DNA of 51,880 bases from Clostridia bacterium. Lineage in GTDB: Bacteria; Bacillota; Clostridia; Oscillospirales; Acutalibacteraceae. A model generated the notes under the pieces. That model saw only the letters and a list, made by a program, of their open reading frames with translations, did not search any database and was not told the origin of the DNA. Positions 16,434 to 24,291 of the stretch are shown piece after piece. The position numbers and the translations under genes were made by a program. Position 1 is the stretch's first letter, and every line of letters begins with the position of its first letter. The stretch is from NCBI GenBank assembly GCA_017513525.1, contig JAFXFC010000020.1, positions 1 to 51,880 on the forward strand, read 5' to 3'.

Positions 16434-16796
16434 TTATTCCGATAAGGACATAGCTATAGATTTTATTCTCACTGTCAGGTCATTTATTTCTCTTGAAAGA
16501 CCTGTCTGTCTGTTTTCGTTGCTTATCTTTGTTGCACATTCGATTATTTCTTCAAGACCGCTCTGAACATCCTTGAATCTTTTAACGAGACCGAGTCTTT
16601 GTTCCATTTCAATAAGCTGACATTCAGCTCTTTTTATGGCATCTCTGACCCCCTGCCGGGTAATGCCGACATTAGCGGCAATCTCTGCAAGGGAGAGATC
16701 CTCATTATAGTAATAATCGAGAAATTCACGCTGTTTCGGAGTGAGCATATCACCGTAAAAATCAAGAAGTATTGTAATGTCAAGATTTTTAGCCAT
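16434..16796 (-). CDS. ylxM: YlxM-family SRP-associated HTH protein
   Basis: A 120-aa sigma-70 region 4-like helix-turn-helix protein: LTPKQREFLDYYYNEDLSLA, then EIAANVGITRQGVRDAIKR. YlxM is co-encoded with ffh across Firmicutes and in streptococci binds SRP components and tunes Ffh GTPase. AAAGGGGTG is the ribosome binding site. First gene of the ffh operon, preceded by a consensus promoter and a leader hairpin. Confidence 0.95.
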   Translation of the reverse strand: MAKNLDITILLDFYGDMLTPKQREFLDYYYNEDLSLAEIAANVGITRQGVRDAIKRAECQLIEMEQRLGLVKRFKDVQSGLEEIIECATKISNENRQTGLSREINDLTVRIKSIAMSLSE

Positions 16797-16827
16797 TTTT
16801 CAGCACCCCTTTCCCTTTTATTGCAAC

Positions 16828-16859
16828 AAAAAGCCTGTAAAGTCTCAAACTTTACAGGC
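16828..16859 (-). terminator. Terminator-like hairpin at the 5' end of the ylxM transcript
   Basis: On the minus strand GCCTGTAAAGT pairs perfectly (11 bp) with ACTTTACAGGC around a 5-base loop, followed by five T. It begins about where transcription from the adjacent promoter should start. It may stop read-through from the upstream small gene, act as an attenuator, or protect the 5' end of the mRNA. Confidence 0.8.
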
Positions 16860-16862
16860 GGT

Positions 16863-16891
16863 ATTATATTATAAAAAGATACCTTTGTCAA
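16863..16891 (-). promoter_or_regulatory. Perfect consensus sigma-A promoter of the ylxM-ffh operon
   Basis: On the minus strand TTGACA (16886-16891), exactly 17-bp spacer, TATAAT (16863-16868). Transcription should begin near 16856, at the foot of the leader hairpin. Confidence 0.9.
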
Positions 16892-16930
16892 GAGGTTTTT
16901 TAAGGTTTTTTTGATGTTTTTTATAATAGT

Positions 16931-17131
16931 TTAAATATTAACATCAATACAATTTTCGCAGGTAATGCCGTCTTCCTCACAAAGCTCACAGCAGGGTGTT
17001 TCAGCCTGTGCGTAGTCGATTTCATCTGACAAGTCATTTCCGACTACACAGGCAAGGGGAGCATAAATCAGAAGAAGAAAAGCACAACAAACACTTAAAC
17101 AAAACTTCTTCACAGGGGAAAAACCTGTCAT
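16931..17131 (-). CDS. Small exported Cys-rich peptide
   Basis: A 66-aa open frame with a convincing GGAGG ribosome binding site 7 bases before the ATG and its own promoter upstream. Residues 8-30 (KKFCLSVCCAFLLLIYAPLA) form a signal peptide or membrane anchor. The mature part is acidic with five cysteines near the end in the pattern CC-x2-C-x5-C-x2-C (TPCCELCEEDGITCENC). I recognise no family. It could be a secreted peptide, a metal-binding envelope peptide or a bacteriocin-like product; no processing or immunity genes lie beside it. Confidence 0.65.
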   Translation of the reverse strand: MTGFSPVKKFCLSVCCAFLLLIYAPLACVVGNDLSDEIDYAQAETPCCELCEEDGITCENCIDVNI

Positions 17132-17179
17132 AAAATCGCCTCCGTAAATTAATTTCGGAAATATAATTTCCTTATAAAT

Positions 17180-17209
17180 AATTTACCATAATTTTTAGGA
17201 TAGTGTCAA
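17180..17209 (-). promoter_or_regulatory. Promoter of the Cys-rich peptide gene
   Basis: On the minus strand TTGACA (17204-17209), 18-bp spacer, TAAATT (17180-17185), about 50 bases before the ATG. Confidence 0.6.
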
Positions 17210-17250
17210 TAAAAAATAAGGTTACAAATTATTAAAATTGTTTAAAAAAT

Positions 17251-17277
17251 CAAGGGGCGCAAAAATCCCCCTATTTG
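17251..17277 (+). repeat. 27-bp dispersed repeat, copy 1
   Basis: A 27-base segment starting CAAGGGGCGCAAAAATC matches 24 of 27 bases with 51758-51784. It lies in the 247-bp gap between the Cys-rich peptide promoter and the gapA terminator, where I see no gene. Confidence 0.6.
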
Positions 17278-17313
17278 TTGTGCGTGGCACTACGGCGCTT
17301 TTTTCGATAAATT

Positions 17314-17350
17314 AAAAAAAGGCAGTCACCGTAATATTACAGTGACTGCC
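17314..17350 (-). terminator. Terminator of gapA
   Basis: GGCAGTCAC (17321-17329) pairs with GTGACTGCC (17342-17350), extended inward by GTAAT/ATTAC. On the minus strand it is followed by a T run. Confidence 0.92.
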
Positions 17351-17378
17351 CATAAAATCAGTTTATTTCAGTGAAAAC

Positions 17379-18416
17379 TTAAGCAAGTTCTGCGAAGTAC
17401 TTGATTGTTCTTACCATCTGGCTTGTGTAGCTGTTTTCATTGTCATACCATGAAACTACCTGAACCTCATAGAGATCATCAGCTATTTTAGCTACCATTG
17501 TCTGAGTAGCATCGAAGAGTGAGCCGTACTTCATGCCGATAACGTCGGAAGAAACGATTTCATCTGTGTTGTAGCCGAAGGATTCGGAAGCAGCAGCCTT
17601 CATAGCAGCATTAATGCCGTCCTTTGTAACATCTGTGCCCTTAACAACAGCTGTAAGGATAGTTGTTGAACCTGTGGGAACGGGAACACGCTGAGCGGAG
17701 CCGATAAGCTTGCCGTTAAGCTCGGGAATAACAAGACCGATAGCTTTAGCAGCACCTGTTGAGTTGGGAACGATGTTAGCAGCACCTGCTCTTGCTCTTC
17801 TCATGTCGCCCTTTCTGTGAGGACCGTCAAGAATCATCTGGTCGCCTGTGTAAGCGTGGATAGTGCTCATGATACCGCTCTGGATGGGAGCATAATCGTT
17901 GAGAGCCTTAGCCATGGGAGCGAGACAGTTTGTTGTGCAGGAAGCAGCGGAGATGATCTGATCATCAGCTGTAAGTGTATCTTCATTAACTGAGAAAACA
18001 ATAGTTTTGAGGTCGTTGCCTGCGGGAGCAGAGATAACAACCTTCTTTGCACCTGCATTGATGTGAGCCATGCTCTTTTCCTTGGAGCAGTAGAAGCCTG
18101 TGCATTCAAGAACTACGTCAACGCCGATTTCACCCCAGGGAAGTTCAGCTGCGTTAGCCATAGCGTAGATCTTAAGAGTCTTGCCGTCAACTGTGATTGT
18201 ACCTGCTTCATCATCAGCACTTACTGTGTGAAGATTTTCGCCGATCTTACCGCAGTAGCCGCCCTGAGCTGTATCGTACTTGAGAAGCTGAGCGAGCATT
18301 GAGGGCTTTGTAAGGTCGTTGATAGCTACTACTTCGTAGCCTTCTGCACCGAACATCTGACGGAATGCAAGACGACCGATTCTGCCGAAACCGTTAATTG
18401 CAACTTTAACTGACAT
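17379..18416 (-). CDS. gapA: Glyceraldehyde-3-phosphate dehydrogenase, type I
   Basis: Glycolytic oxidation of glyceraldehyde-3-phosphate to 1,3-bisphosphoglycerate with NAD+. The NAD fold starts [15 protein letters not shown], and the aspartate in VVAINDLT after strand 2 suggests NAD rather than NADP preference. The catalytic cysteine is C160 in [12 protein letters not shown], and the end is [16 protein letters not shown]. Length is 345 aa, slightly longer than the usual 335. Monocistronic: own promoter and terminator, with no pgk or tpi beside it. Confidence 0.98.
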   Translation of the reverse strand: MSVKVAINGFGRIGRLAFRQMFGAEGYEVVAINDLTKPSMLAQLLKYDTAQGGYCGKIGENLHTVSADDEAGTITVDGKTLKIYAMANAAELPWGEIGVDVVLECTGFYCSKEKSMAHINAGAKKVVISAPAGNDLKTIVFSVNEDTLTADDQIISAASCTTNCLAPMAKALNDYAPIQSGIMSTIHAYTGDQMILDGPHRKGDMRRARAGAANIVPNSTGAAKAIGLVIPELNGKLIGSAQRVPVPTGSTTILTAVVKGTDVTKDGINAAMKAAASESFGYNTDEIVSSDVIGMKYGSLFDATQTMVAKIADDLYEVQVVSWYDNENSYTSQMVRTIKYFAELA

Positions 18417-18469
18417 AATAAATATCCTCCATTTTTAGAAACCTTTGTTCCTTAATTTTCCATTATATA

Positions 18470-18497
18470 TTATATCCGAATTTTTGCAGTTTTCAAG
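18470..18497 (-). promoter_or_regulatory. Promoter of gapA
   Basis: On the minus strand TTGAAA (18492-18497), 16-bp spacer, TATAAT (18470-18475), about 54 bases before the ATG. Confidence 0.75.
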
Positions 18498-18588
18498 GGA
18501 CTTTGTTAAATTTTTCACTTACCCCGAAAACTTTGGTAAACTAACATAAAAACGCAAAAAAAAGTTAAAAATATTACTGCAACTTTCA

Positions 18589-19554
18589 CTACATACGGGG
18601 GTTATTGACTACATTAATGGGGCTTCCGTCACAGAAAGCCTTTACATTTTCTTCAAGTATATGAAGAAGTCTTACTCTTGTATCGTAAGAAGCCCAGGCA
18701 ATATGGGGAGTTATATAAATGTTCTTGGTATGGAACAGGGGATTTTCGGGAACGGGAGGCTCTACGGAGAGAACATCCACACCTGCGCCCGAAAGCTTAC
18801 CCGAATCAAGAGCCGCTTTAACAGCCTCTTCGTCAAGCTCACCGCCTCTTGAGGTGTTTACAAGGAAAGCGCCGTCCTTCATTTTAGAGATGAATTCTGC
18901 ATTTACCATTTTTTCCGTTTCAGGAGTCAAAGGACAGTGAATTGATACGATATCAGAATTTTTAAGAAGTGTATCCCTGTCAACAAATTCCACACCCTCC
19001 ATTGAATATTTTTCGGGATGAGCGGTGTGAACAAGGACCTTCATTTCAAAAGCCTTTGCAATTTCAGCCACACGGCTGCCTATCTTTCCGAAGCCGATAA
19101 TACCTATGGTTTTATCGAGCAGCTCTCTGAGAGGAGCCAGCTGATAACAGAAATCGGGATATTTTGCCCATTCACCCGATAAAACGGAATCGGAATGAAG
19201 TCCTATTCTGTTGGCATATTCTAAAATGAATGCGAAGGTCTGCTGAGCTACCGCAGAAGCGGAATATGAGGGAATATTCACTACATTTATTCCCATTTCA
19301 TCGCAGGCTTCACAGTCAATGATATTATATCCCGTTGCAAGAAGAGCTATCATTTTAAGACGGGGAAGCTTTTCCACGGTCTCACGGCTCATGGGAGTCT
19401 TATTAAGGATAACGATATCCGCATCCTTTGCTCTTTCGTAAATTTTATCAACGGGTGAGCGGTCATAAACCGTTAAGTTGCCGTATTTTGTGAGAAAATC
19501 CCAGCTGAGATCTCCGGGATTTGCAGTTACGCTGTCAAGAATTACAATATTCAT
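18589..19554 (-). CDS. D-2-hydroxyacid dehydrogenase (glycerate/hydroxypyruvate type)
   Basis: An NAD(P)-dependent reductase of 2-oxo acids. The Rossmann motif GIIGFGKIGSRVAE lies near residues 150-163. The three catalytic residues are visible: Arg in NTSRGGELD, Glu in VLSVEPP and His in ITPHIAWAS. The substrate loop LLATGYNIIDCEAC resembles hydroxypyruvate/glycerate dehydrogenases, but lactate or other 2-oxo acids cannot be excluded. ATG follows TGGAGAAAAC. It runs in the same direction as gapA but is probably separate, because gapA has its own promoter. Length 321 aa is normal. Confidence 0.9.
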   Translation of the reverse strand: MNIVILDSVTANPGDLSWDFLTKYGNLTVYDRSPVDKIYERAKDADIVILNKTPMSRETVEKLPRLKMIALLATGYNIIDCEACDEMGINVVNIPSYSASAVAQQTFAFILEYANRIGLHSDSVLSGEWAKYPDFCYQLAPLRELLDKTIGIIGFGKIGSRVAEIAKAFEMKVLVHTAHPEKYSMEGVEFVDRDTLLKNSDIVSIHCPLTPETEKMVNAEFISKMKDGAFLVNTSRGGELDEEAVKAALDSGKLSGAGVDVLSVEPPVPENPLFHTKNIYITPHIAWASYDTRVRLLHILEENVKAFCDGSPINVVNNPRM

Positions 19555-19641
19555 ACTGTTTTCTCCATGTTAAATTCATAATAATGAAATATTAACATAC
19601 TTTTTATCTGTTAGCAACTTTATTTTAATGATTATTTATTA

Positions 19642-19670
19642 TTGACCGTCATAAAGATTTATAGTATACT
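19642..19670 (+). promoter_or_regulatory. Promoter of the VTT-domain protein gene
   Basis: TTGACC (19642-19647), 17-bp spacer, TATACT (19665-19670). The predicted transcript start (about 19677) falls on the first candidate ATG, which favours the downstream GTG start at 19688. Confidence 0.7.
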
Positions 19671-19687
19671 GAAAAATGGTGATTTAT

Positions 19688-20446
19688 GTGACTAAAAAGG
19701 CACGAAAACAAAAAACCATATCAAAAATACTTTTAGGCTCTGCCGTGTTCTCTTTTTGTGTAGCGGTGGTGCTTATAGTTATTCTATGCCTTTTGCAGAT
19801 AGATGCGATAAAAGAGAAGTATGACGAGTATCTTTACATTCTTCAGGATTTTGAAATCCGTGTTGCGGCACTCAGAAGCCGTTGGCTTATTTTTATCGTA
19901 ATTTTCCTTTTGTTTTTACTCAGAAGTCTTTCGATGATGTATCCGTATCCCATGATATTTATTATCACGGCAATGGTTTTTCCGCCGTATCAGTCCTTTT
20001 TTATAAATCTTGCGGGCATGGCGTTTACCTTCGCATTCAGATATTATACGGGCTATGAAATGGGCGAGGGAACGATAAATTTTGCATTAAAAAAATATCC
20101 TGCCGTAATGAGTGCCATGGAAGAGGACGGAAAGGGCAATCCAATAATACTTTTAGCGCTTCGCATGGTGCCGTCCTTACCCATAAATACAATAAGTCAT
20201 TTTTACGGCTCTCTCGAATACTCGTTCCCGAAATATATGCTTCTTTCTCTGGGAGCTTATGTTCCGAAGCTCATTTCCTATTCCTTTATAGGAAACAATG
20301 TATATGATCCGTTCTCTGCAGATTTCTTTGTCCCCATGATAGTTCTTCTTGTGTTTACGGGAATATGCCTTCTTGTTCTGAGAGCATTTCTTCAAGTATC
20401 GGCAAAAATAAAAAATAATGATAAATCTAAGCAGCAAACTAATTGA
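19688..20446 (+). CDS. VTT/DedA-like (TVP38) membrane protein
   Basis: A 252-aa integral membrane protein with the VTT-domain pattern: paired helices, the re-entrant-like FPPYQSFFINLAGMAFTFA, then ALRMVPSLPINTISHFYGSL, whose RxxP motif is the DedA/VTT hallmark. Members include lipid scramblases and envelope homeostasis proteins. The start is taken as GTG 19688 with GGTG 6 bases upstream; ATG 19676 lies at or before the predicted transcription start. The galactokinase-like gene follows after 16 bases, so both may be co-transcribed, but no functional link is evident. Confidence 0.82.
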   Translation: MTKKARKQKTISKILLGSAVFSFCVAVVLIVILCLLQIDAIKEKYDEYLYILQDFEIRVAALRSRWLIFIVIFLLFLLRSLSMMYPYPMIFIITAMVFPPYQSFFINLAGMAFTFAFRYYTGYEMGEGTINFALKKYPAVMSAMEEDGKGNPIILLALRMVPSLPINTISHFYGSLEYSFPKYMLLSLGAYVPKLISYSFIGNNVYDPFSADFFVPMIVLLVFTGICLLVLRAFLQVSAKIKNNDKSKQQTN

Positions 20447-20462
20447 AAGGAATTAAAATATT

Positions 20463-21737
20463 ATGGCAAATCTTAATACTATCAGAAACGAAATAACTTC
20501 AGGTTCTTTTGATGAAAGACTTTCCCGTCTTTACGGCAGTGAAACCGAAAAGGCAAGAGCAAGATTTCTTCATATCACACATCTTTTTGAGGATAAGTTC
20601 GGTGACAGAGAGGATATCCGATTCTTCTCAGCTCCCGGCAGAACAGAGGTTTGCGGAAATCATACCGACCACAACCACGGACAGGTTCTTGCAGCCGCAA
20701 TAAATCTTGATGCAGTAGCATGCGCTGTTAAGACAGATGACCACTACATAAGAGTATATTCCGAAAACTATCCCGGCGATATTATAGATATAAATATCCT
20801 TGAGCCTCAGGCAAAGGAATTTGAAAAGAGCGCTTCTTTAGTAAGAGGTGTTGCCGCAAGATTTAAGGAGCTCGGCTACAATATAGGCGGTATTGACTGC
20901 GTAACAGTCAATAATGTTCTTAAAGGTTCGGGAATGTCCTCTTCCGCTTCCTTTGAGGTTCTTGTAGGAACAATGCTCAGCTACCTTTACAACGACGGCA
21001 AGGTTTCTCCCGTTGAGATAGCAAAGATAGCACAGTATGCAGAAAATAAATTCTTCGGTAAGCCCTGCGGACTTATGGATCAGATGGCTTGCTCCGTCGG
21101 CTCTTTTGTTCAGATAGATTTCAAAAATCCCGAAACTCCCGTTATCACTCCCGTTGAATTTGATTTCTCATCCTGCGGACATGCACTTTGCATTGTTGAC
21201 ACAAGAGCAGACCATGCAGACCTTACAGATGACTATGCCGCAATCAGAAGAGAAATGGAAGCTGTAGCGGAATATTTCGGAAAGACCTGTCTTCGTGAAA
21301 TTACCGAAGAGGATGTTCTTTCAAATATAGCAGGAATTAAAGAGAAGCTCGGTGAAAGACCTCTTCTCAGAGCTATTCATTTCTTCGAGGATAACAAGAG
21401 AGTTGAAAAGGAAGCAGAAGCACTTAAAAACGGAGACTTTGAAGCCTTCAAGGCTCTGACCGTAGCTTCAGGCTACTCATCATATATGTATAATCAGAAT
21501 GTATTTTCTTCCTCCGCTCCTCTTTCACAGCCTGTATCTCTTGCACTTGCAGTAAGTGAAGTTATCTTAAAGGGTAAGGGTGCATGGCGTGTTCACGGCG
21601 GCGGATTTGCCGGTACAATACAGGCATTTGTGCCCGACAGCTTATTAAATGAATATAAAAAAAGCATGGAGGCAATTTTCGGTGAGGGTTCATGCTATAT
21701 CCTTGCCATAAGACCTTTCGGAGGAACCGAGGTTTAA
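20463..21737 (+). CDS. Galactokinase-family GHMP kinase
   Basis: A 424-aa sugar-1-kinase of the GHMP superfamily. The N-terminal galactokinase signature appears as PGRTEVCGNHTDHNHGQVL (about residues 58-76), the ATP-binding motif as LKGSGMSSSASFEV (about 153-166), and the C-terminal GHMP motif as VHGGGFAGTIQAF. Classical galactokinases read GRVNLIGEHTDYNGG: here the sugar-contacting Glu of GEHTD is Asn, and Tyr is His. This altered signature occurs in a Clostridial subgroup annotated as galactokinase whose sugar is, to my knowledge, not firmly established. The gene overlaps no neighbour; mutS2 starts 29 bases after it. No galT or galE is present nearby. Confidence 0.82.
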   Translation: MANLNTIRNEITSGSFDERLSRLYGSETEKARARFLHITHLFEDKFGDREDIRFFSAPGRTEVCGNHTDHNHGQVLAAAINLDAVACAVKTDDHYIRVYSENYPGDIIDINILEPQAKEFEKSASLVRGVAARFKELGYNIGGIDCVTVNNVLKGSGMSSSASFEVLVGTMLSYLYNDGKVSPVEIAKIAQYAENKFFGKPCGLMDQMACSVGSFVQIDFKNPETPVITPVEFDFSSCGHALCIVDTRADHADLTDDYAAIRREMEAVAEYFGKTCLREITEEDVLSNIAGIKEKLGERPLLRAIHFFEDNKRVEKEAEALKNGDFEAFKALTVASGYSSYMYNQNVFSSSAPLSQPVSLALAVSEVILKGKGAWRVHGGGFAGTIQAFVPDSLLNEYKKSMEAIFGEGSCYILAIRPFGGTEV

Positions 21738-21766
21738 TTATTCGCCTTCAGCTACAGGTGAAAAAA

Positions 21767-24163
21767 ATGACAGAACAAAGACATATAAAAGCACTTGAGC
21801 TTGACAAGGTGCTTCATTCACTTTCGGAGCTCGCTTCAATCAAAGACAGCAAGGAAATGGCTCTGGAATTAAAGCCTGCCTCAGTTCTTTACGATGCACA
21901 GGCTCTTATAAATCAGACTAATGCAGCCTATGTGCTTCTTGCAAAATTCGGAGGTCCCTCCTTCGGAGCTGCAAAGAATGTTAATTCCTCTCTTTCAAGA
22001 GCTGCCGCAGGCGGTGTTCTTACAATGAGAGAGCTTCTGGATATAGGCGAGGTTTTAAGAGTTATCCGCTCTTTATACGAATGGCGTTTTTCACAGCCGG
22101 GAGCAGACAGCTGTCTGGATGTATATTTTTCTTCGCTGTGTCCCAATAAAATGCTTGAAAGCAATATCTTCACTTCTATATTGAATGAAGAGGAAATGGC
22201 TGATAATGCTTCAAGGGAATTAGCGGACATCAGAAGAAAAATGAGAAATCAGGCACAGTCAATCCGTGAAAAGCTCGAAGGTCTTGTAAGAAGTACACAT
22301 TATCAGAAGTTCTTACAGGAAGCAATAATCACCCAGAGAAACGGCAGATTTGTCGTGCCCGTAAAAAATGAACACAGAGGCGATGTTCCGGGACTTGTTC
22401 ACGATACCTCGGGCTCGGGTGCTACTGTATTCATAGAGCCCATGGCTGTTGTTGAGGCAAATAACGAAATAAGAGTTTTACAGGGCAAGGAAAGAGAAGA
22501 AATAGAAAGAATTCTCTCTGAGCTTTCCGTCGAAGCCGGGGAATATGCCGATACTGTAAAGAGTAACTTTGAGTCCATAGTTGAACTCAATCTCATATTC
22601 GCTAAAGCTCAGCTTGCCTACAAGATGAAAGCGAGTGTCCCCATTCTCAATACAGAAGGTGTTATTGACCTTAAAAAAGCAAGGCATCCGCTGTTAGATC
22701 CGAAAAAGGTTGTAGCAACGGACATAACTCTCGGAGAAAAATTCGACACTCTTGTTATCACAGGTCCCAATACGGGCGGTAAGACGGTTTCAATAAAAAC
22801 AGTGGGACTTCTTACCCTTATGGCGTGCTGCGGACTTCTTATCCCTGCGGCGGATAATTCAAAAATATGTGTATTCAAGAAAATATTTGCCGATATCGGC
22901 GATGAGCAAAGCATTGAACAGTCACTTTCAACTTTCTCATCGCATATGGTAAATATCGTCGATATACTGAAAAACGCAGATGATGAAAGCCTTGTTTTAA
23001 TAGACGAGCTGGGAGCAGGAACCGACCCTGTTGAGGGTGCGGCACTTGCTATTGCAATACTTGAAAGACTGCATATAAACGGTGCTAAAATTGCAGCAAC
23101 CACTCACTATGCGGAATTAAAAGCTTATGCTCTTGAAACCGAAAGAGTAGAAAACGGAAGCTGTGAATTTGATGTAAAGACACTTCGCCCCACCTACAGA
23201 CTCTTAATAGGTGTTCCCGGTCGAAGTAATGCCTTTGCAATTTCTGAAAGACTAGGAATTGATAAGGAGCTTATTGAACGTGCAAACGAATTCGTTTCAA
23301 CCGAGAATATAAGATTCGAGAATGTTGTTGATTCTCTTGAAGAATCCCGTCTTCAGATGGAAAAGGAAAAGGCTGAAGCAGAAAAAACTCATTCCGAATA
23401 TGAGATGAAGCTCATGGAAGCCGAGAAAAAACTCATGGAAGCTGAAACTCTCCGCCAGAAGGAATACGAAAAAGCACAGGGCGAGGCTCTTAAAATTACC
23501 GAAAAGGCAAGACGGGAAGCAAATACGCTTCTTATGGAAATAGATAATCTCCGTAAGGAGATGAAGAGCACCAAGGATGCGGGAGAGCTTGCAAGAAGAG
23601 CAAAGCAGGCCATGAAAAAGGGTCTTTCGGATATTGACAGAACCGTAAATCCCGTTACAACCTCTCTTTATGAGGATGCTGACTATGTGCTTCCGAGACC
23701 CCTTCAGGTGGGTGATACGGTTTTACTCACAGAGCTCGGAAAAGAAGCCTCGGTTCTTTCTCTTCCCGATAAGCGTGAACAGGTTGAAGTCCTTTCGGGT
23801 GCACTTCGAATGCGTGTTTCTGTTTTAAAGCTCAGGCTCATTGAAAAGAAGAAAGAGAATAAGCAAAAAACCGCCTCTCTTTCAAGAAGCGGTTCAATGG
23901 AATCGCGTCTTACTGCAAGTGCCGATAACCGCTGTGACCTCAGAGGTATGACGGTAGATGAAGCACTTCTTACCCTTGACAGCTTCCTTGATTCAATGCT
24001 TATGGCAAATATCGGTGAATTTACCGTTATTCACGGAAAAGGAACGGGAGCGCTGAGAGCTGCTGTTCAGAAGCACTTAAAATCAAATAAATTCGTTAAA
24101 TCCTACCGCCTTGGTATCTATGGCGAGGGTGAAAACGGAGTTACCATAGTAACACTTAAATAA
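21767..24163 (+). CDS. mutS2: MutS2 endonuclease / ribosome-rescue ATPase
   Basis: A 798-aa MutS2 protein. The MutS core has Walker A TGPNTGGKTVS (about residue 330) and Walker B LVLIDELGAGTDP. A long charged coiled coil follows (about 510-640, rich in EKEKAEAEK-like heptads). The C-terminal Smr nuclease domain has DLRGMTVDEAL and VIHGKGTGALR. Known roles are suppression of homologous recombination and, in Bacillus, splitting of collided ribosomes. It lacks the mismatch-recognition domain of MutS. ATG 21767 is chosen because AGGTG lies just before it. A short gap after the kinase gene suggests co-transcription. Confidence 0.96.
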   Translation: MTEQRHIKALELDKVLHSLSELASIKDSKEMALELKPASVLYDAQALINQTNAAYVLLAKFGGPSFGAAKNVNSSLSRAAAGGVLTMRELLDIGEVLRVIRSLYEWRFSQPGADSCLDVYFSSLCPNKMLESNIFTSILNEEEMADNASRELADIRRKMRNQAQSIREKLEGLVRSTHYQKFLQEAIITQRNGRFVVPVKNEHRGDVPGLVHDTSGSGATVFIEPMAVVEANNEIRVLQGKEREEIERILSELSVEAGEYADTVKSNFESIVELNLIFAKAQLAYKMKASVPILNTEGVIDLKKARHPLLDPKKVVATDITLGEKFDTLVITGPNTGGKTVSIKTVGLLTLMACCGLLIPAADNSKICVFKKIFADIGDEQSIEQSLSTFSSHMVNIVDILKNADDESLVLIDELGAGTDPVEGAALAIAILERLHINGAKIAATTHYAELKAYALETERVENGSCEFDVKTLRPTYRLLIGVPGRSNAFAISERLGIDKELIERANEFVSTENIRFENVVDSLEESRLQMEKEKAEAEKTHSEYEMKLMEAEKKLMEAETLRQKEYEKAQGEALKITEKARREANTLLMEIDNLRKEMKSTKDAGELARRAKQAMKKGLSDIDRTVNPVTTSLYEDADYVLPRPLQVGDTVLLTELGKEASVLSLPDKREQVEVLSGALRMRVSVLKLRLIEKKKENKQKTASLSRSGSMESRLTASADNRCDLRGMTVDEALLTLDSFLDSMLMANIGEFTVIHGKGTGALRAAVQKHLKSNKFVKSYRLGIYGEGENGVTIVTLK

Positions 24164-24167
24164 ACAG

Positions 24168-24195
24168 ACGGCTGTTGCATAAAAGCGGCAGCCGT
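24168..24195 (+). terminator. Hairpin after mutS2
   Basis: ACGGCTGTTGC (24168-24178) pairs with GCGGCAGCCGT (24185-24195), two wobbles, 6-base loop. The T tract is poor, so termination may be partial. Confidence 0.6.
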
Positions 24196-24230
24196 TCAAC
24201 AATATTAAGGAATACTTAAAAAAAGAAGAC

Positions 24231-24259
24231 TTGTAAATTAAGGAATATATAAGTATAAT
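24231..24259 (+). promoter_or_regulatory. Promoter of the YfhO-like gene
   Basis: TTGTAA (24231-24236), 17-bp spacer, TATAAT (24254-24259), 32 bases before the ATG. Confidence 0.7.
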
Positions 24260-24291
24260 GTGAAGCATAATTGAAAACGGAGCTTATAATT

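Noticed and set aside
17281..17305. Second terminator before gapA terminator
   Set aside because: The apparent GCG/CGC arms near 17281-17300 pair poorly and the T run alone is not enough.
19676..19690. ATG at 19676 as start of the VTT protein
   Set aside because: It falls at the predicted transcription start; GTG 19688 has a GGTG site at correct spacing.
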